Source: Myxococcales bacterium (GTDB taxonomy: Bacteria > Myxococcota > Polyangia > Fen-1088). Taken from it: a DNA stretch of 24,410 nucleotides. The stretch is from contig PMBY01000451.1 of the NCBI GenBank assembly GCA_003153875.1, forward strand, positions 1-24,410, given 5' to 3'. The translations under genes were made by a program, and so were the position numbers. Positions within the stretch are counted from its first letter, which is position 1; the number at the start of each line of letters is the position of its first letter. Positions 8,591-15,496 of this stretch are shown here, one piece after another. A model generated the notes under the pieces. The model was not told the origin of the DNA. It was given only the letters and a program-made list of their open reading frames with translations, and did not search any database.

Positions 8591-10087
8591 CTAGTTCCCC
8601 TTGATCACTGTGCCGTGGCTGATGTTGGCGCCAACCGTGGGCAGCGTCTTGGGGGCGGTCCAGGTTCCGAACACATCGGTGCTGTCACTGTACATTTCGT
8701 GACCAGCCGAACCGGCGTCTGTGAAGAAACGCCAAGTCCCACTGGGCAGTTCGATCAAGCAGGGCGCTTCCTTGTGATTGCCCCAGCCCGCCCAGTCATT
8801 GGTGCCGATGAAATTCCAGGGACCATCCAGACTGGCTGACGTCGCATGCTCGACGTAGGTGACTGACTCGTGCTTGGTGAACGCGTGGTAGGTGGTGCCG
8901 ATCTTGACCATGAAGGTGTCGATGTAGTCCGGGCCGATCCCGATCCATTTTCCTGCGCCCCACTTGGTAAAGGTGCCGTCCGTCGGCTCGTACCGATAGG
9001 TCTTGGCGTCGATGCTGACCAGGACGTGAATGCTCCCGTCAGTGTCTTTGAACCATTCAGGTGCCCATACGTTCTTGACTCCGGCCACGCCGCTCGGCAC
9101 CTGGGTGATCGTGGTCCACGTCTTTAGATCGGAGCTTGAGGCAACGTTGAAACTCGACTCGGCACCGCAGCAACCAGTGCCCGCCGGTGGCGTGGTGTGC
9201 ACGATGTAGAACTTTCCGTCGGTGTGCCTCATGATGCTGGGGTCGCGCAGATTCCCGGTGGGGCCGCCGTACCCTGTGTCGTAGAGCAAGGTGAAGTTCA
9301 AAGCATCGGTGGACGTGTAGATCATCAGGGTAGAAGCCGCAGCGGCATCGTTGAAGCAGGCAAAGACGTAGGGGTAATTGGGTCCGGTGAAGGTTGCCCC
9401 ACCGGTGCTGGTTGCCCCGCCGGTGCTGGTTGTGCCACCGGTGCGGGTTGTGCCGCCTGCGCCGGTTGCGCCGCCTGAACTACTTGCACCCCCTGAGCTC
9501 GTGGCACCGCCTGAGCTGGTTGTGCCGCCTGACTTGGTCGCGCCGCCCGAACTGCTCGCGCCGCCCGAGCTGGTTGTGCCGCCCGACTTGGTCGCACCGC
9601 CCGAGCTACTCGCGCCAGCGGAGCCAGTCGTGCCGCCGAGGGGTGTTGCGCCGCCCGAGCTGGTCGTGCCACCGAAGAGTGTTGCGCCACCCGATCTGGT
9701 CGCACCACCCATGCCGATGGAACCACCGAGGCTAGTTGCGCCGCCGGGGCTGGTCGCGCCACCCGGGCTCGGACTCCCGCCAGAATCCGCGGTTCCGCCT
9801 GGGACAGAAGGAGTGCCACCTGTCGCAGCGATCCCACCAGAAGCCGGAGTTCCGCCAGCCTCAGAGCTGCCGCCCATCGCAACACTGCCGCCAGCCGCGA
9901 CACTGCCCGCCGCAGGAGCCGTGCTGGTCGACACGCCGCCACTGGAGATAGTGCCGCCCGTCGTCGGCCCGCCCGAGCTGCTCAAGGAGCACCCACAGAA
10001 CAACAGGACGGCAACCAGAGCGGCGACAGGTGCGGAAAAACGCACCCCCACCATGCGTGAATTGCGTCCCGGGTACTCGTTCCTCAT
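8591..10087 (-). CDS. GH43-like glycosidase lipoprotein on a long SGGAT tether
   Basis: A 498-aa secreted protein. The signal is VAALVAVLLFCGC with Cys33 as likely lipid site (Phe at -3 makes the lipobox atypical). Residues 34 to about 235 are a Gly/Ser/Ala/Thr tether of repeated SGGAT, SGGTT and GGASS units. The rest fits a five-bladed GH43-type propeller (alpha-L-arabinofuranosidase, arabinanase or beta-xylosidase families). NLRDPSIMRHTDGKFYIVHT gives the general-base Asp282, KNVWAPEWF is a GH43 signature strand, PDYID (Asp387 or Asp390) may hold the pKa-tuning Asp, and HKEAP gives the likely acid Glu440. The substrate is unresolved; pentose-containing plant polysaccharide is the usual target. 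The start is supported by AGGAGG 5 nt upstream. It is divergent from the ECF sigma gene. Confidence 0.8.
   Translation of the reverse strand: MRNEYPGRNSRMVGVRFSAPVAALVAVLLFCGCSLSSSGGPTTGGTISSGGVSTSTAPAAGSVAAGGSVAMGGSSEAGGTPASGGIAATGGTPSVPGGTADSGGSPSPGGATSPGGATSLGGSIGMGGATRSGGATLFGGTTSSGGATPLGGTTGSAGASSSGGATKSGGTTSSGGASSSGGATKSGGTTSSGGATSSGGASSSGGATGAGGTTRTGGTTSTGGATSTGGATFTGPNYPYVFACFNDAAAASTLMIYTSTDALNFTLLYDTGYGGPTGNLRDPSIMRHTDGKFYIVHTTPPAGTGCCGAESSFNVASSSDLKTWTTITQVPSGVAGVKNVWAPEWFKDTDGSIHVLVSIDAKTYRYEPTDGTFTKWGAGKWIGIGPDYIDTFMVKIGTTYHAFTKHESVTYVEHATSASLDGPWNFIGTNDWAGWGNHKEAPCLIELPSGTWRFFTDAGSAGHEMYSDSTDVFGTWTAPKTLPTVGANISHGTVIKGN
9390..9985 (-). repeat. Low-complexity tether repeat (SGGAT-type codons)
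   Basis: Repeated 15-bp units, read on the - strand as Ser-Gly-Gly-Ala-Thr and variants, fill the N-terminal linker of the GH43 gene. The array stays in frame. Its composition resembles the tether in the GH29 gene at 2180-2630, which suggests shared use of surface spacers or recombination between loci. Confidence 0.85.
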
Positions 10088-10092
10088 GAAAT

Positions 10093-10098
10093 CCTCCT
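10093..10098 (-). promoter_or_regulatory. Ribosome binding site of the GH43 gene
   Basis: Read on the - strand, AGGAGG lies 5 nt upstream of the ATG at 10087. This favours that start over the internal Met12. Confidence 0.8.
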
Positions 10099-10228
10099 GC
10101 TTACATCTCTCACTGAACTAATGTGCCGCCAGATCAGTCCAACGGCTCAGAAGATTTGTCCCACCTTGGCGGACACTGCCCACATTCTCCTTTGGCCCGA
10201 GGGCATTTCTGCCGCTACTGTAGAAGGA

Positions 10229-10251
10229 GCGGGTTCTTGACGCGGGTTCTT
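10229..10251. promoter_or_regulatory. 13-bp-spaced direct repeat in the divergent GH43/ECF gap
   Basis: GCGGGTTCTT occurs at 10229-10238 and 10242-10251, a 13-bp period, inside the 211-bp gap between the divergent GH43 and ECF sigma genes. On the - strand a GGGAACC, reminiscent of an ECF -35 box, lies just upstream, but its spacing to a CGTC is about 19 bp, longer than usual. It is a candidate regulator site only. Confidence 0.25.
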
Positions 10252-10298
10252 TCCTGAGCCGGTTCCCGCCAGAACGGGCACTTTTCTCATTGGAACAC

Positions 10299-10952
10299 AT
10301 GCGCAGCGAAACCGACACCCAGGCCAGAGAAGGCGCCAAGATTCTGGTGCTGCCGGCCGCGGATCTCTCGACGGTCGATGACACGGGCCTGGTGCGCGCC
10401 ATCCTGGATGGGGATCCCCGCGCGCCCCGCATCCTCTGGGATCGCTATGCACGTCTAGTCTACCGCATTCTGCGCCGCTCGCTGGGCCAGCAACATGAGG
10501 TCGAGGATCTAGTCCAGGAAGTTTTTCTGAACCTGTTCAGAAAATTGCCGACCTTGCGCGATCCCCGGACCCTGCCCGCCTTTCTGGTCACCATGACGAC
10601 CCTCACCTTGCGCCACGAGCTGCGTCGCCGCTGGGTGCGACGCTGCATGCTCCTGGGCGCGAAGGAAGACATCGACCCCGATCTGCGGGCGGTGCATCCC
10701 AATCCGGAAGCGCGCCAGGCAGTAGCTCGCCTCTACGGCATTCTGGATCGGATCGGACGTGAAGAACGCATGGCCTTCGTCCTGCGTTTCATTGAAGGCA
10801 TGGAGTTGACCGAGGTGGCCACGGCCCTGGGATTGTCCCTGGCCACGGCCAAGCGACGGCTTGTGCACGCCCGTGCGCGGGTCGACCACCATATCGCCAA
10901 CGATCGTGGCCTGGCCGCCTACCTCTCGGGAATCGACGAGGAGTCCCCATGA
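10299..10952 (+). CDS. ECF-type RNA polymerase sigma factor
   Basis: A 217-aa sigma-70 family protein of the extracytoplasmic-function type, with regions 2 and 4 only. Region 2 covers roughly residues 30-110 and shows HEVEDLVQEVFLNLFRKL, the core-binding and -10 recognition helix. Region 4 covers roughly residues 145-205, with FIEGMELTEVATALGLS and the recognition helix LATAKRRLVHARARV. It should direct RNA polymerase to a small regulon. I use the ATG at 10299; a TTG at 10290 in the same frame is possible, and neither has a strong ribosome binding site. The stop overlaps the start of the FecR-like gene by 4 nt (ATGA), showing translational coupling with its likely regulator. The divergent GH43 gene is a candidate target. 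Confidence 0.92.
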   Translation: MRSETDTQAREGAKILVLPAADLSTVDDTGLVRAILDGDPRAPRILWDRYARLVYRILRRSLGQQHEVEDLVQEVFLNLFRKLPTLRDPRTLPAFLVTMTTLTLRHELRRRWVRRCMLLGAKEDIDPDLRAVHPNPEARQAVARLYGILDRIGREERMAFVLRFIEGMELTEVATALGLSLATAKRRLVHARARVDHHIANDRGLAAYLSGIDEESP

Positions 10953-12250
10953 AAATCAGTCCAGAATCTCAAGACTCCGATCGTGCGCTTCGCCACCTGT
11001 GCGAGCTGGCCCGCACCACTTTCAACGAAGACCTGTCAGCCCGCGAACAGGCCGGGTGGAGCCGCCTGAAGGTGAACGCGGCGAGGCGCCCCCGCCCGCG
11101 GCGCACCCTGGCCGTGGGCTTCGGCCTGGCCGCTGCCGCCGCCGCTGTCGCGCTGTTGGCCCTGAACTGGAATCAAACAACGCCCAGCCTCGGTTTCCGC
11201 GTCGTCGACGAGGCTGGCGTGCCGCACGCCGCGCCGGATTTCGCTTCTGCGGGACGCATCGAATTCTCCGACGGTTCTCAGGTGAACGTGGCCGCCGAGG
11301 CCCGTGCCAGTGTCACGGCTATCAACGCGCGCGGGGCGAGCATCCGGCTCGAGCACGGCCGGCTATCCGCACAGTTCGTGCAACTTCCCCAAGCGAGCTG
11401 GTCCGTCGCGGCCGGGCCCTACCAGGTTCTGGTGACCGGGACGGCATTCGACGCAAGCTGGACGCCGGACACGCGGGCTCTGGAGCTGTGGCTTCGCCAC
11501 GGCAGTGTGCTGGTCAAGGGGCCCAACGCCGGCCAGGGACTTGCCGTGGTCGCCGGCCAGCATCTCCTGGCCAGCGCAACGACCGGGCAAATCGTCCTCG
11601 ACGCCATGACACCCCCTGCCCCTTCGGCTTTGCCCATTGTCCCCACCGCACCGATGCCAGCTGCCGACGTCGTGCCGGCCTTCTCGCCTCCCGCTGAGCG
11701 TCCCGCGACCTCGCCGCGCGAGTCGTCGCGTGGGCCGCGTCCGGCCCCCGCGGCACGAGCACCAGCCTCCGAACCGCCGCCGACCTGGCCGCAAGCGCTG
11801 GCCCGTGGCGACTTCCAGCGCATCCTGGACGAGGCCGCGCGCCTAGGACTCGACGGCGTGCTATCGGGTGCGACCAGCGCCGACCTGGCCGCTTTTGCTG
11901 ATGCCGCCCGCTACGGCCGCAAGAACGACCTGGCGCAACGGGCGCTTCTGGCCCAGCGCCAGCGCTTCCCGCGAACCCTGGCGGGTCGAGATGCTGCCTT
12001 CTTCCTCGGCACTCTCGACGAATCGCGCGCCGGGCGCGAAGCCCAGACCAGCGCGCTCCATTGGTACGAACGCTACCTCGCGGAAAACCCCTCGGGTGGT
12101 TACAGCGGGCAGGCCCTGGGCCGCCGTCTGGTCCTGCTTGAGTCTCTGCACGACCGGGCCACCGCGCGGGAGACGGCCGCCTTGTACCTGGCCAAGTTCC
12201 CCTCTGGCCCCTACGCCGCCAAAGCCAGGCGCATCGTCGATTCCGACTGA
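10949..12250 (+). CDS. FecR-domain membrane regulator with C-terminal TPR-like region
   Basis: A 433-aa protein, probably the anti-sigma or sigma regulator of the ECF factor it is coupled to. Residues 1-52 are cytoplasmic and end in an Arg-rich cluster (RRPRPRR). One membrane helix covers about 53-72 (TLAVGFGLAAAAAAVALLAL). The outer part has a FecR domain at about 90-210: GRIEFSDGSQVNVAAEA, RLEHGRLSAQFV, YQVLVTGTAFDASW, LELWLRHGSVLV and AGQHLLAS are typical strands. A Pro/Ala linker (about 215-285) leads to helical repeats resembling TPR or YbgF-like units, with HWYERYLAENPSG and YLAKFPSGPYAAKAR. In classical systems FecR senses a loaded outer-membrane receptor; here no receptor is adjacent, and the TonB operon lies about 8 kb away. 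Confidence 0.88.
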   Translation: MKISPESQDSDRALRHLCELARTTFNEDLSAREQAGWSRLKVNAARRPRPRRTLAVGFGLAAAAAAVALLALNWNQTTPSLGFRVVDEAGVPHAAPDFASAGRIEFSDGSQVNVAAEARASVTAINARGASIRLEHGRLSAQFVQLPQASWSVAAGPYQVLVTGTAFDASWTPDTRALELWLRHGSVLVKGPNAGQGLAVVAGQHLLASATTGQIVLDAMTPPAPSALPIVPTAPMPAADVVPAFSPPAERPATSPRESSRGPRPAPAARAPASEPPPTWPQALARGDFQRILDEAARLGLDGVLSGATSADLAAFADAARYGRKNDLAQRALLAQRQRFPRTLAGRDAAFFLGTLDESRAGREAQTSALHWYERYLAENPSGGYSGQALGRRLVLLESLHDRATARETAALYLAKFPSGPYAAKARRIVDSD

Positions 12251-12253
12251 TCA

Positions 12254-12505
12254 CTAGAGCTTGTCGGGAGATTCGGGGCCACAGGCTAGGCCGGGGCGCG
12301 GCTAGCGGGTCGCGTGGGCGTGAGGGTGAGCGAGTTCGTGAGCGGGACGCGGGGGCGGGACGCGAAATACGGATCGGGAGCCGCGTGCCGCGGGCGCTCA
12401 CGCGACACGCTCACGCAAGCCGCTAGCCGCTGGCCGCTCACGCTACCGCTACCGTTCACGCGCACGCTGGCCGATCGGCGCCGGGAATTTCCCGACAGAC
12501 TCTAG
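12254..12505. mobile_element. 252-bp inverted-repeat element (MITE-like, IS630-type ends)
   Basis: This element fills the gap between the FecR and TMTC-like genes. Its ends are inverted repeats: left CTAGAGCTTGTCGGGAGATTC from 12254, right (reverse complement) CTAGAGTCTGTCGGGAAATTC from 12505, differing at 3 of the first 22 positions. Both ends carry CTAG, consistent with IS630-type insertion at CTAG with TA duplication. The interior also folds back imperfectly: GCTAGCGGGTCGCGTGGGCG near 12301 pairs with GCTAGCCGC and TCACGCAAG near 12411-12430, and GTGAGCG-type words recur on both strands. No protein is encoded, so it would need a transposase in trans. The long fold-back might also end transcription of the sigma/FecR unit. 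Confidence 0.7.
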
Positions 12506-12550
12506 CTAACTTGATGTAGATCTTCCGGCGCTCTCTTCCAGACCAACGCG

Positions 12551-14908
12551 ATGGCTAAGAAGAAACCCACGCAGGCGCCGGCGCTCGTCAGGGTTCCGTT
12601 CTTCAAACGGCACTTGCCCTTGGCGCTCCTGTTGGCTGCCTCGGCGCTCTTCTACACCGTCGCCGGCGTACTGTCGGGCCAGCTCAGCCTGGCTGACGAC
12701 TATGCCTACATCGTCCAATTCGGCCACTATGACCGGCCCTTGAATCTCGCCGGCCTGGTGCAGATGTTCAACGGAATCTCCAAACAAGAGATGCTCCATG
12801 ACTACTACCGGCCCATCTACACCCTGATTCGCTCCATCGACTACCGGCTCTACGGGACTTCCCCCACCGGCTACCACGTCACCAGCCTGCTTTTCTACCT
12901 GCTGGCCGTAGGCTCCGCCTATTGGACTCTTCGCAAGCTTCTGCCTTCAACCCGGGCTGCCTTTCTCGGCGCCCTTCTTTTCGCCTTTCATCCCATCCAC
13001 GTGGAAGCCGTGGCTTGGGTGATGGCCGGCGGTTACGCCATGGCGGGCGCCTTTGCGCTAGTTGCCTTCGCGCTGTATCTCTCGGGGCAAACCTGGGCGA
13101 GCACATTGGCCTTCGCTGCGGCCGCACTGACCAACCCGCCGGCCGCGGTCATGCCGGCCCTGCTGTGGGGACACATGGGACTGTTCCCCGCGAAACAGGC
13201 TGGGGAGCGCCGACGCCGCGCGATCAACTTCGCGATGATGTCGGCGGCGGCGGTGGGAGTGGTGTACCTAAACTTCGTGGTATTTCCGCAGCGCTATTCT
13301 GGGACTACCTTTGATTCGGCGGTGGCCGTCCGCAGTTGGCTGGCCAATTTCTTCTCTTACCTGCGCCTAATGGTCGTTCCTTTGGGCCTGCAAACTCCCT
13401 ACGAGGGGTACATCGAGAGGCTGAGCGATCCACGCTGCCTGGCCGGGGGCGCCGGGTTTCTTCTCATCGGCGCGGGCGTTTTGCTCTTGAGGAAACGCAG
13501 CCGCCTGGCGGCCTTCGGGTTCTTTTGGTTCTTCGTGGGCCTCCTACCCACGCTTACCGTCGCGAAAAAGGCGGCGGGCATGGCCGACCGCTATGTCTTC
13601 CTTGCCTCCTTCGGGCTCATTCTTGCCGCGATCGCCTTGCTGTCAGCGCGAAGTGACGGAGGCCTCTTGCCCGATGGTCTTCCAGCCAAGGCACGCAAGC
13701 CGCTGGCAGCGCTGGCAGTGGTCTTCTTGGTCTTGTTTCTTGCCGTCACTTGGCAGCGGGTTCGCGCCTGGCACGACACCGAGGCGCTGTTTACCGACAC
13801 CCTTCGCAAAGACCCCGGCAATATCTTCGCCGTGCGGACTTTGGCTCGCTACTACTCGGTGACTGTGTCAACACCTGAGAAGGCGGTGCCCTTTCTCGAT
13901 AGATCCATGCAGCTTACTGAAGAACGCATCGCCAGAGTCGCCAATCCTTCTTTGGTGAATTTCGAGCAATACAACCTGGCGGAGCTTCGCAATGCGCTCG
14001 GCATCGTCAGCCGTGAATCAGGCCAGTACGAAAAGGCCGTGGCCCTTCACGAAGCCGCCATTGCGGAAATCGCAGGCACTGAGTTGGATGGCAATCGAGC
14101 AGCCGACAACTACTTCCAGATGGGCCTCGCCTACGACAAGATGGCGGACCTGCGCAAGAAGACAGGCGACCAGCCGGGATCTGTTGCGGCGCTGGAAAAG
14201 GCCTTGTCGGCCTACCAGCAGAGCATCGAGCGCCTACCCATCCTATCCAACTCCTACCAAAACGCGGGTTTCGTGCTATTTCGCCTGGGTCGTCTACCTG
14301 AAGCCGAACGGATATTGGAGAAGGCGCTGAAGTTGACGCCCAACAACGTCGAGGTGATTGGCTTGTTGGCGAATTCCTACATGCAGACCGGCGAGAAAGC
14401 GAAGGCGAAAGTGCTGTTGGATGAAGCCATCGACAAGGCCGGGCGCCGGCAAGGCAACGGGCCGCTCATGCGTGAACTGCAACGGCTGAAGGCCAAACTT
14501 GCCGGAGCCCCGACGACATCTGAGGGACAATCGTTTGACGCCGGCGCCTCACTGGTCGCCCTGCTCGGCCAAAAGAGATATGGAGAGGCGCTGCAGGTCG
14601 CATTGTCGCTGCAGAAAATGCAGGATTCGCCCGACCCCTCGCTCTTGAACAACATTGGTCTGTGCTACTACAAACTGGCCCGCTATCCCGAGGCCGAGCG
14701 CGCCTACCTGGAAGCCATCAAGCTCCGGCCAGACTACGACACCGCCATGGGCAATCTGTCGCTGGTCTACGCCAAACAAGGCCGCTTGGATCTGGCCATT
14801 TCCTACGCCGAGAGCGCCTTGAAGTTGAAGCCTGGCGATCCCAGCGTCAGCCGCCATCTGGACGAGTACCACCGCCAGAGATTCGGTGGCCGTGGTGGCG
14901 CACAGTAG
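12551..14908 (+). CDS. TMTC-like GT-C membrane protein with TPR repeats
   Basis: A 785-aa integral membrane protein. The N-terminal half has about nine to eleven hydrophobic segments and the GT-C layout: TM1 at about 22-42, then LADDYAYIV with the acidic pair Asp49-Asp50 in the first extracytoplasmic loop, YYRPIYTLIRSIDYRLYG, AFHPIHVEAVAWVMAGG and MADRYVFLASFG. These match the TMTC family of TPR-containing, dolichol-phosphate-mannose-type O-mannosyltransferases and their bacterial relatives. From about residue 410 to 780 come TPR repeats, e.g. LNNIGLCYYKLARYPEAERAYLEAIKLRPDYDTAMGNL in pieces. In this model it transfers a sugar from a lipid carrier to secreted proteins, possibly the Ser/Thr-rich tethers encoded nearby; that link is my inference. 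No clear ribosome binding site is seen. Confidence 0.8.
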   Translation: MAKKKPTQAPALVRVPFFKRHLPLALLLAASALFYTVAGVLSGQLSLADDYAYIVQFGHYDRPLNLAGLVQMFNGISKQEMLHDYYRPIYTLIRSIDYRLYGTSPTGYHVTSLLFYLLAVGSAYWTLRKLLPSTRAAFLGALLFAFHPIHVEAVAWVMAGGYAMAGAFALVAFALYLSGQTWASTLAFAAAALTNPPAAVMPALLWGHMGLFPAKQAGERRRRAINFAMMSAAAVGVVYLNFVVFPQRYSGTTFDSAVAVRSWLANFFSYLRLMVVPLGLQTPYEGYIERLSDPRCLAGGAGFLLIGAGVLLLRKRSRLAAFGFFWFFVGLLPTLTVAKKAAGMADRYVFLASFGLILAAIALLSARSDGGLLPDGLPAKARKPLAALAVVFLVLFLAVTWQRVRAWHDTEALFTDTLRKDPGNIFAVRTLARYYSVTVSTPEKAVPFLDRSMQLTEERIARVANPSLVNFEQYNLAELRNALGIVSRESGQYEKAVALHEAAIAEIAGTELDGNRAADNYFQMGLAYDKMADLRKKTGDQPGSVAALEKALSAYQQSIERLPILSNSYQNAGFVLFRLGRLPEAERILEKALKLTPNNVEVIGLLANSYMQTGEKAKAKVLLDEAIDKAGRRQGNGPLMRELQRLKAKLAGAPTTSEGQSFDAGASLVALLGQKRYGEALQVALSLQKMQDSPDPSLLNNIGLCYYKLARYPEAERAYLEAIKLRPDYDTAMGNLSLVYAKQGRLDLAISYAESALKLKPGDPSVSRHLDEYHRQRFGGRGGAQ

Positions 14909-14928
14909 GAGAAGGGGACTGCCCCTAC
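14905..14928. terminator. Hairpin between convergent TMTC-like and TlpA-like genes
   Basis: AGGGG-ACTG-CCCCT (14913-14926), with outer GTAGG and CCTAC partners at 14905-14909 and 14924-14928, spans the 16-bp gap and both stop codons. It is symmetric enough to serve both directions but lacks T-runs. Confidence 0.4.
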
Positions 14929-15476
14929 GGGCCGCCCCCGAGCATGGCAGACAACCAGCGCGTGGCTCGCTCACGAAATCCTGCGCCGTGGCCACGGTTG
15001 ATGTGGCGGATGATCATCTTCGCGTCGAGAAAGAACGTCGTGGGCAACCGGTCCTCGCCAAATGCGCGCGCCAGCACGCCCTCCCCGTCCAACGCGACCA
15101 CGCTGCCAGCCGGCAAGGCATGACCTGCGACGAACTCCTTCAAGGCTGGTACGTCACCCTCGACCGCGACCAGCATCAGACCGAAGTGCGCCTTCGTGCT
15201 TTCGCGGATGGCCAGGATTTCCGACAGGCTTTCCTTGCACGGTGTGCACCAGCTGGCGAAAAACTCGACGACCGTCACCTGCCCGCGCAGGCTCTCGCCG
15301 CGCACGCTCTTGCCTGCCAGGGTGCGTACCTCGAACGCAGGCGCCGGCTCACCGACATGCGGCCGCGCCACACCGGCCGCAAGCAATGGCAGAAGCAGCA
15401 GCGAGATCACGGACTGAGTGTATCGCGCCCATCGCCGTCGGCAAAAGCGAATGGCAGGGTCGGCCAAATCGGCCAT
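14925..15476 (-). CDS. TlpA/ResA-like periplasmic thioredoxin
   Basis: A 183-aa exported thioredoxin-fold protein. The ATG at 15476 gives an Arg-rich n-region (RFCRRRWAR) and a hydrophobic core VISLLLLPLLAAG, so it is secreted or membrane-anchored. The mature domain starts HVGEPAPAFEVRTLAGKSV, as in TlpA, ResA and CcmG proteins. The redox motif is WCTPC (Cys77, Cys80), and the cis-Pro loop is RLPTTFF near residue 142. Members of this family pass electrons to periplasmic disulfides, including those of apocytochromes c before haem attachment. It is divergent from a multihaem cytochrome gene with just 20 bp between starts, which suits that role, although alternatives such as general redox defence remain. 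The longer open frame upstream of 15476 overlaps the cytochrome gene and is unlikely to be used. Confidence 0.88.
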   Translation of the reverse strand: MADLADPAIRFCRRRWARYTQSVISLLLLPLLAAGVARPHVGEPAPAFEVRTLAGKSVRGESLRGQVTVVEFFASWCTPCKESLSEILAIRESTKAHFGLMLVAVEGDVPALKEFVAGHALPAGSVVALDGEGVLARAFGEDRLPTTFFLDAKMIIRHINRGHGAGFRERATRWLSAMLGGGP

Positions 15477-15496
15477 AAGGTAGCTACGGTGTTCGT

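Noticed and set aside
8083..8594. Antisense and offset frames in the gap between the broken lipoprotein and the GH43 gene
   Set aside because: They have no start context, no domain, and overlap the better-supported second half of the lipoprotein.
9390..9985. CRISPR-like regular repeats, also at 7024-7394
   Set aside because: Unit lengths are multiples of three, in frame with long ORFs, without unique spacers or cas genes. They are coding repeats.
10118..10452. Two overlapping - strand frames of about 100 aa over the ECF promoter region
   Set aside because: They overlap the sigma gene start and the divergent promoter region and have no domain or ribosome binding site.
12314..12505. 63-aa frame inside the inverted-repeat element
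   Set aside because: It is Arg-rich, ends within the right inverted repeat and has no domain; the fold-back structure explains the sequence better.
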